Assembly: GCA_026387595.1 (NCBI GenBank)
Contig: JAPLLL010000089.1
Span: 28,561 to 49,264, forward strand
Direction of reading: 5' to 3'
Source of the DNA: Candidatus Omnitrophota bacterium
GTDB lineage: Bacteria > Omnitrophota > Gorgyraeia > JABMQH01
DNA length: 20,704 bases
In this document: piece by piece, positions 15,717 through 20,704 of the stretch
Layout of the letters: the number at the start of each line of letters is the position of its first letter
How positions within the stretch are numbered: the stretch's first letter is position 1
Made by a program: the position numbers and the translations under genes
Notes under the pieces: generated by a model
Database searches by the model: none
What the model saw: the letters and a program-made list of their open reading frames with translations, nothing else
What the model was told of the DNA's origin: nothing

Positions 15717-16799
15717 ATGGCTGTTGTGGTGATCACCGGCTCTGCCGGCTTGATAGGCTCCGAGGCATCGGCATTTTTTGCCGGACTCGGGTTTGATATT
15801 GTTGGTATCGACAACGATATGAGAAAGAGTTTTTTTGGCGGCGAGGCGTCAACCTTCTGGAACAGGAAGCGATTAGAAAAAACATTGGGTAGAAGGTATC
15901 GTCATATTCACGGTGACATTCGAAGCTACAATACAATATGCAAAGTATTTAAAAAATATGCATCACAGATCAAACTTGTTATACATACGGCAGCGCAACC
16001 CTCTCATGATTGGTCCGCAAAAGCTCCCCTAGTGGATTTTACAGTGAATGCTAACGGCACGCTTAACTTATTAGAGGCGGTACGGCAATATGCGCCCGGA
16101 GCGGTATTTATATTTACCTCAACGAACAAAGTATACGGTGACGCGCCCAATAGGCTGCCGTTTATCGAACAGGGAACCCGATGGGAAATCCAGACGGGGC
16201 ATACATACGAGACTGGTATACGGGAAGATATGCCAATCGATCAAAGTCTACATAGTCTTTTCGGCGTTTCAAAGACCGCAGCTGATTTATTGGTGCAAGA
16301 ATATGGAAAATATTTCGGCATCAGAACTGTATGTTTCCGGGGGGGCTGTTTTACTGGGCCTAATCATTCCGGGACCCAACTACATGGTTTCTTGGCGTAT
16401 TTAATGAAATGCGCGGTTACCGGAACCCCGTATGTAATACATGGCTATAAAGGCAAACAAGTGCGCGACAGCATCCATAGTCTGGATTTAGTCAAGGCAT
16501 TCTATGAATTTTTTAAAGACCCGCGCGTAGGAGAAGTTTATAATATAGGCGGAGGAAGATTCAGCAATTGTTCGATTGCGGAAGCAATAAAAATCTGTTC
16601 CGATATTACAACCAAAGAGGTCAAGTGCCGATATTCAGAAGAAAACCGCAAGGGAGATCACATCTGGTGGATCAGCGATATTAGCAAGTTTAAATCGCAT
16701 TTCCCAGATTGGGATCTGAAATATGATATACACGGCATCTTAAAAGAGATCTATGAAGCTAACCGTCAACGATGGGGAAAGCAAGGCGTAAATTCATGA
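15717..16799 (+). CDS. NAD-dependent epimerase/dehydratase, CDP-paratose 2-epimerase (RfbE)-like
   Basis: 360-residue extended short-chain dehydrogenase. The N-terminal NAD site is TGSAGLIG (residues 7-14) with an acidic beta2 end (IDND, 31-34); HGDIR at 65-69, HTAAQPSHDW, and FTSTNKVYGD at 133-142 follow. STNKVYGD and the later GKQVRDSIH and YNIGGG segments match CDP-paratose/tyvelose 2-epimerase (RfbE) and its relatives. The usual catalytic YxxxK reads FGVSK: Phe182 replaces Tyr, while Lys186 is kept. From memory a subfamily with this SLFGxSK signature exists, so the change is probably not a mutation of this copy, but the chemistry may then differ from plain epimerisation. It likely supplies or modifies a nucleotide sugar for the transferases around it. 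ATG 15717 matches the Rossmann start (the frame opens earlier, inside the radical SAM gene), with GAGGG about 10 nt before. The stop overlaps the next ATG (ATGA). Confidence 0.9.
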   Translation: MAVVVITGSAGLIGSEASAFFAGLGFDIVGIDNDMRKSFFGGEASTFWNRKRLEKTLGRRYRHIHGDIRSYNTICKVFKKYASQIKLVIHTAAQPSHDWSAKAPLVDFTVNANGTLNLLEAVRQYAPGAVFIFTSTNKVYGDAPNRLPFIEQGTRWEIQTGHTYETGIREDMPIDQSLHSLFGVSKTAADLLVQEYGKYFGIRTVCFRGGCFTGPNHSGTQLHGFLAYLMKCAVTGTPYVIHGYKGKQVRDSIHSLDLVKAFYEFFKDPRVGEVYNIGGGRFSNCSIAEAIKICSDITTKEVKCRYSEENRKGDHIWWISDISKFKSHFPDWDLKYDIHGILKEIYEANRQRWGKQGVNS

Positions 16800-18532
16800 C
16801 TCGCAAGGCCGTTCTTCATTTCATTGCCGCAGCATTTCTTATTTTAGCGCCGTTTATATTTGGCTGGCTAACCATCAAAGACATATCTCTCGCAAGTGCA
16901 TGTTTCACAAATAGTACCGTTTATTTTATGGCCCTACTGGTATTTATATGGTTTTGGGCCGCGTTCCTTATATTGAGAAAAGATAATAATATTGCTAAAT
17001 TTATCCATTCCAATCGCAAAAATTATTTTTTGATCTTTATATTTATCCTCATTATCTGTTTGCCATTAAAGCCGAATCTAAGAGTTTTATCCGACGAATC
17101 AAATCTGGTCGGGGTTTCACGCACGATGAGTTGTGAAAAAAAATCTGATCAGGTTATAATGGGCATGGTCTCGCAAGGTAAAAAAAGTTCCCCCCAATAT
17201 TTATTTTCACTAGACAGGATCATCCCTAAGCGCCCCCCACTTTTCCCGTTCCTGGTAGCCGTTGTGCATATTATTCGCGGTTACAGGGTTGAGAATGTTT
17301 TTATAGTAAATTTTATAGTTTTATATGTTCTGATCTGTCTCATATTTACCTATCTAAAAAATGCTGTTAATGCGACCGCTGCGTGTGCAGCTGCAATTTT
17401 GATCGTATCCCACTCCATATTTATCCATAATGCAAATTCCGGGGGGTACGACCTGCTGTATATATTTCTTATGTGTTTATCGTTCATATCGCTGGATTAT
17501 TTTTTGACAAGTCAAAAGGAAATAGCTTTTAGATTTTTATGGATCAATCTGCTGCTATTGCTGTATATTCGCAACGAATCGTTTATTTATGCCGTCTTAA
17601 CATTTACCGCTCTTTTTTTTATAAAGAAAATCCCGTTTGGGCATTTGAAAGAGAAACTTATATATTTTTGTACACCCCTGTTACTTTTGCCTTTTATCTG
17701 GCATAAAATCCTTACGTATCAATGGATATTAGCCGTACGCAAACAATATGGTACGAGTATGTTTGGGTGGGCGCATTTTTTAAAAAACAATATCGCGTTT
17801 ATAGAACAATTGCTCAAAGCAGATCGCTATTTACCGTTTGCAATTATTACGTTTAATCTATCATTGTTATGCCTAATTTGGCTATGCGTTAATCCTTCCG
17901 TGTTGCAAAAAATGATTTCTTTAAAAAAGGAGAAAATATATCTTTATCTCATCGCGATAATAAATTTCTTAACAAGCTGGGTGGCATATACAAGTTATTT
18001 TTGGGGGGCGATTTCATCTCCGCCCGTAAGCCGTCTTTATATGCTGCCGGCGCTTGTTTCTTCAGTGATCAGCGCTTTGTTTTTAACCAGGATTTTTTTC
18101 AATCTAAGGTACGGGAAATTTCTTGTGCTATTGCTGTGTTCTGTGATCTTCTTTTTATATTTTCCGAACTCAACCAATGATAATTTTTATCTTGAATATT
18201 CTCCGGGCTGGAGAGTGTTCAAGTATACGTCTAATTTTTTAAAAAATAATTCCGGTAAAAATATCCTTTTGATAACGGATAAGCCGGATCGGTTTGTTAT
18301 TTATTGCGGGGCCGTTTCGTTTCAATATGCAAACCCAAATAAAGAACTAATCCTCTCTCTGAAAAAGGGGCACATATTAGATGAAATTTATGTGGCACAA
18401 AAGATTTCCGCAATAAGCAATAGGCCGATTTCAAAAAACAACCTTGATAATTTTTATAAATTGGAAACCGTTGCCGAGCAACCAAAAGTTCCGGTTTATT
18501 ATGCGAGGATATCGAGAGTTATAGAACGCTAA
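16796..18532 (+). CDS. ArnT/PMT-like GT-C membrane glycosyltransferase
   Basis: 578-residue polytopic membrane protein with about a dozen hydrophobic segments and a short soluble C-terminus (about 490-578). The loop after the third TM has LSDESNLVGVSRTM, with Asp100-Glu101 where ArnT/PMT-type enzymes carry their catalytic acidic pair, and then KRPPLFPFLVAVVHIIRGYR (145-164), a typical GT39/ArnT-like motif. Such enzymes transfer a sugar from a polyprenyl-phosphate carrier to an acceptor outside the inner membrane; that fits the polyprenyl-type GT2 domains upstream. ATG 16796 overlaps the epimerase stop as ATGA with AAGGCG just ahead, so I prefer it to the in-frame ATG 16772. A run of GGGAGGGG after the stop serves the next gene. 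The family is clear in outline; donor and acceptor are unknown. Confidence 0.83.
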   Translation: MTRKAVLHFIAAAFLILAPFIFGWLTIKDISLASACFTNSTVYFMALLVFIWFWAAFLILRKDNNIAKFIHSNRKNYFLIFIFILIICLPLKPNLRVLSDESNLVGVSRTMSCEKKSDQVIMGMVSQGKKSSPQYLFSLDRIIPKRPPLFPFLVAVVHIIRGYRVENVFIVNFIVLYVLICLIFTYLKNAVNATAACAAAILIVSHSIFIHNANSGGYDLLYIFLMCLSFISLDYFLTSQKEIAFRFLWINLLLLLYIRNESFIYAVLTFTALFFIKKIPFGHLKEKLIYFCTPLLLLPFIWHKILTYQWILAVRKQYGTSMFGWAHFLKNNIAFIEQLLKADRYLPFAIITFNLSLLCLIWLCVNPSVLQKMISLKKEKIYLYLIAIINFLTSWVAYTSYFWGAISSPPVSRLYMLPALVSSVISALFLTRIFFNLRYGKFLVLLLCSVIFFLYFPNSTNDNFYLEYSPGWRVFKYTSNFLKNNSGKNILLITDKPDRFVIYCGAVSFQYANPNKELILSLKKGHILDEIYVAQKISAISNRPISKNNLDNFYKLETVAEQPKVPVYYARISRVIER

Positions 18533-18534
18533 TC

Positions 18535-18542
18535 GGGAGGGG
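18535..18542 (+). promoter_or_regulatory. Strong Shine-Dalgarno site before the AMMECR1-like/toroid gene
   Basis: GGGAGGGG sits 2 nt after the stop of the GT-C gene and 9 nt before ATG 18552. It supports both the start chosen for the last gene and its place in the same transcript. Confidence 0.75.
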
Positions 18543-18551
18543 TTAATAATC

Positions 18552-20432
18552 ATGGGGCATGCTAAAAATCGGATAGGCCTGGCAGCAATTTTAGCCATAG
18601 TTTGCCTTATTTTCTATTCCGCTTGCCATAGCCCGATTTTCTCCAACGTTAACATCAAGTTTTTACTCAGACAATCATCATATGGTAATTCATTGCTCAG
18701 CGAAATAAAAAGCGGCCTTAAGAAGGATCAATTTGATAATAACATCTACAGCATCTATAAAAAAACGCGGTTTCCTGAAACATTTCACGGTATAGTACTG
18801 ACTATTTATCAGCCCCAGACAAGGCGTATTCGCAACATAGCGACAGGCAGCAATTGCGAAAAAGATCTTCTTCGGGCCCTGCAGGGGGTCTTAAAAAATA
18901 ATAGATATAAAGAATTCAATTTTTCTGACTCAAGCACGCGGCTTCAAATGGATTTTATCCTCCAGAAACCGGAAAAGATCGATCTTTCAAGAATGTCGCA
19001 AAATGCGATCGGGACCGAACGTTTTGAAATAGGCGTTGATGGCCTTTTGGTTATCTACGGAAATAAAAAGCTGTATTTTTTACCCGGCGATGCATTTACC
19101 CAGTCAATATTATCTTTAGACCACCTTAAGTCCTATATCAAAAAACGCTTTCGGGATATTCCTTTCGATAAATTGACATTTTACCGGTTTCACACCGATA
19201 GTTATATAAGCTATCAAAACGTATGGCTCAAGCTTTACCGCGGATACCCCATTGTGGGTAAACTTACCAAAACAAAATTAGAAAAGACCGTGGGAAGCGC
19301 AATAGATTTTGTAATTCGCAATCAGAAACCAAACGGCCAGTTCTTATATTATTATGAAGCCAGCAGGGATTCGTATGTCGACCACGAACATCCAAAGCAC
19401 GATCCTCAAAAGAACCCATACTACAACGAGTTAAGACACTGCGGCGGGGCGCTGCTTTTGCTTTATGACTACCGATTGTACAAGGATGAAAAACTCCTTC
19501 AACCAACACGCCTCGCGATAGAATTTATTATACCGCATATTGTGGTTTATAAGCTGGCTGACGGTTCGGAAGCGGGCTATCTTTATTATAACCGCAAGGC
19601 AAAACTTGGCGGCAGCGGCATCGCGTTATATCTGTTGTCGGAATATCAGCATTTAACCGGTGATCCCCGGTATGAAAAATACGCAGTCTTGCTTGCCAGG
19701 CACCTTCTGAGTCAGATTACCCCGACGGGGGAGTTCACCTACTACTATATTTATCTGGACAAAATAATAGATTGGCCAGAAGAAAATATCCGGCTTTTTA
19801 ATTTTTACTACCCCGGAGAGGCAATTGTAGGATTGGCCACATACCATAAATATTTGGTTAAAGATGAAGCGGATGGAAAGTTTATACGTAAGAAATTAAA
19901 ATTGGCTTTAGATTTTCTATTGCGGCGCCGCCCAGAGATCTATCATAAGGCATACGCAAACCTGCCGTCAGATTCTTGGCTTATGATGGGAATAAACGAA
20001 TTATGGGACATACCGGAGATGAGGCAAAAGGAATATAAGGATTTCGTATATGAAGATGCCGATAAAATGACAGCGTATATGTATACGAAAAAAGACGCCC
20101 TCTATCAGGATTATATAGGCGCTTTTTATTATGACTACGGCGATCCCCCTTATGCCGACGGGGCGCGGGCCGAAGGTTTAACTGCCGCCCTGGAGCTTGC
20201 CCACAAAACTGGCGATGAAAAAAGGGTTAGAAAGTATTATGATGCCCTGAAACTGGCCGCCTGGGCTACTTTGCACTTATGCAATACTCCCGAGTCGGTC
20301 TACTCAGTACCTAGGCCGGATAAAACAATAAGCGGAATACGCTTTAAATATACTCGGCAGTGGTTTCGGATAGATACGATACATCATGTCGCAGCTTTTT
20401 ATTTAAAATTTATGCCTTATTGGAGAGATTGA
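18552..20432 (+). CDS. Exported protein with AMMECR1-like domain and alpha/alpha-toroid domain
   Basis: 626-residue protein. Residues 8-25 form a hydrophobic N-terminal signal or anchor ending in YSAC, a poor lipobox (Tyr instead of Leu at -3), so a lipoprotein is only possible. Residues about 65-230 resemble AMMECR1: RFEIGVDGLLVIYG corresponds to the EVGVHGI segment, YFLPGDAFTQS to YLPEV, and LTFYRFHTDSYI to the final strand; the RGCIGT signature of that family is degraded (HGIVLT). From about residue 240, repeated helical units with GQFLYYYE, RHCGGALLLLYDY, GYLYYNRK and GEFTYYYIY indicate an (alpha/alpha)6/7 toroid, the fold of many glycoside hydrolases, lyases and epimerases. Its position at the end of a glycan locus fits an extracytoplasmic carbohydrate-active role. 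The AMMECR1 match is my reading from memory of the family, of moderate certainty; the catalytic residues of the toroid cannot be named. Confidence 0.75.
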   Translation: MGHAKNRIGLAAILAIVCLIFYSACHSPIFSNVNIKFLLRQSSYGNSLLSEIKSGLKKDQFDNNIYSIYKKTRFPETFHGIVLTIYQPQTRRIRNIATGSNCEKDLLRALQGVLKNNRYKEFNFSDSSTRLQMDFILQKPEKIDLSRMSQNAIGTERFEIGVDGLLVIYGNKKLYFLPGDAFTQSILSLDHLKSYIKKRFRDIPFDKLTFYRFHTDSYISYQNVWLKLYRGYPIVGKLTKTKLEKTVGSAIDFVIRNQKPNGQFLYYYEASRDSYVDHEHPKHDPQKNPYYNELRHCGGALLLLYDYRLYKDEKLLQPTRLAIEFIIPHIVVYKLADGSEAGYLYYNRKAKLGGSGIALYLLSEYQHLTGDPRYEKYAVLLARHLLSQITPTGEFTYYYIYLDKIIDWPEENIRLFNFYYPGEAIVGLATYHKYLVKDEADGKFIRKKLKLALDFLLRRRPEIYHKAYANLPSDSWLMMGINELWDIPEMRQKEYKDFVYEDADKMTAYMYTKKDALYQDYIGAFYYDYGDPPYADGARAEGLTAALELAHKTGDEKRVRKYYDALKLAAWATLHLCNTPESVYSVPRPDKTISGIRFKYTRQWFRIDTIHHVAAFYLKFMPYWRD

Positions 20433-20464
20433 CGCGATTTTTTGCGGTGCGGGATATATTTTTC

Positions 20465-20491
20465 TTGACATCTTTTTTTGGGTGGTATAGT
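20465..20491 (+). promoter_or_regulatory. Possible weak sigma70-type promoter
   Basis: A perfect TTGACA at 20465-20470 is followed by TATAGT at 20486-20491, but the spacer is only 15 nt and the distance to the next start is over 120 nt. It could be a second, upstream promoter of the gene at 20618; low certainty. Confidence 0.3.
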
Positions 20492-20565
20492 TAGTAGTTG
20501 TAAAAGTTTTTAAAAAGTTTTCTAGTTTTAAGGGAAGTTAAGGAAAAAAAAGTTAGTTTTTTGGC

Positions 20566-20593
20566 TTGCCATTAATATATTATATGCTATACT
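20566..20593 (+). promoter_or_regulatory. Sigma70-type promoter for the right-edge gene
   Basis: TTGCCA (20566-20571), a 16-nt spacer and TATACT (20588-20593) each match the consensus hexamers in five of six places. Transcription would begin near 20600, giving a short leader with GAGG at 20602-20605 ahead of ATG 20618. It is the only good promoter I see in the window and marks the boundary of the long operon. Confidence 0.65.
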
Positions 20594-20617
20594 ATATATG
20601 TGAGGAAAATAAAGCCG

Positions 20618-20704
20618 ATGAAAAGTTGCGAAACATTTTTTTTAGCCTTGTTCTTAATCGGATTTATAAAGTCTTTACCGAACTCTTATTCCCGTTTCTA
20701 TGTT
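20618..20704 (+). CDS. Start of a probably exported protein (3' partial, runs off the window)
   Basis: Open frame of 29 codons from ATG 20618 to the edge with no stop. It begins MKSCETFFLALFLIGFIKS, a charged start followed by a hydrophobic core, as in a signal peptide or first TM. A GAGG lies 12 nt before the ATG (a bit far) and a good sigma70 promoter lies upstream. Too short to name a family; the promoter context makes it more likely a real gene than chance. Confidence 0.5.
   Translation, partial: MKSCETFFLALFLIGFIKSLPNSYSRFYV

Larger units (their letters stand above)
20433..20617. other. AT-rich intergenic region between the operon end and a new gene
   Basis: 185 bases without a plausible gene, containing runs of T and a purine-rich stretch (about 20530-20556). 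Two promoter-like sites fall inside. No stem-loop followed by a T run was found after the stop at 20432, so where the long operon ends is not shown by the sequence. Confidence 0.7.

Noticed and set aside
20433..20470. Rho-independent terminator after the last operon gene
   Set aside because: There are T runs but I found no GC-rich inverted repeat before them.
20500..20560. Small RNA or direct-repeat array in the intergenic region
   Set aside because: The repeated AGTT and TTTTAA-like words look like low-complexity AT-rich sequence; no regular unit or stable fold could be made out.
1..20704. Mobile element, phage or CRISPR content
   Set aside because: No transposase, integrase, terminal inverted repeats or regularly spaced repeats were seen despite the composition change and the broken genes.

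Overview
The window reads as bacterial chromosome with every gene on the + strand, packed end to end with overlaps or gaps of a few bases from position 1 to 20432. Two inner-membrane RND pumps, AAGGAGG-type ribosome binding sites and a sigma70-like promoter near the right edge point to a Gram-negative bacterium. ATA and AGG codons are common, and the mix of DUF2079 and GT-C membrane proteins with cobalamin-binding radical SAM enzymes is the kind of set I associate with uncultured PVC-type lineages such as Candidatus Omnitrophota. That placement is a low-confidence inference from gene style, not a measurement. No rRNA, tRNA, CRISPR array, transposase or integrase was seen.

Region A (1-5809) holds two consecutive RND transporter subunits. 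The first runs in from the left edge and is split at 1782-1785 by a frameshift, best explained by loss of about 10 bases. The second is intact and carries an extra hydrophobic hairpin of about 38 residues between TM2 and TM3. The 1-nt overlap between them suggests a pair made together, as in MdtBC-like systems.

Region B (5772-8961) holds multi-spanning membrane proteins of GT-C/DUF2079 type that probably use lipid-linked sugars: a DUF2079 protein, a small membrane-anchored protein, and a second GT-C-like protein whose C-terminus has been lost just before the next gene.

Region C (8939-20432) looks like a cell-envelope glycan or glycolipid biosynthesis locus: methyltransferase-GT2 fusion, methyltransferase, B12 radical SAM enzyme, second methyltransferase-GT2 fusion, second B12 radical SAM enzyme (broken by an 8-bp tandem duplication), a CDP-paratose 2-epimerase-like SDR with Phe in place of the catalytic Tyr, an ArnT-like GT-C transferase, and an exported protein joining an AMMECR1-like domain to an alpha/alpha-toroid. 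The simplest joint reading is that a nucleotide sugar is made and modified, transferred to a lipid carrier by the GT2 domains, decorated by SAM- and radical-SAM chemistry, moved or polymerised by the GT-C proteins, and trimmed or sensed outside by the last protein. The product is unknown.

After 20432 there is a 185-base AT-rich non-coding stretch with a good sigma70 promoter, then the start of a new gene running off the right edge. Three separate gene breaks in 20 kb (about 1782, 8917 and 14480) are notable: either this copy of the locus is decaying or the assembly has indel errors.
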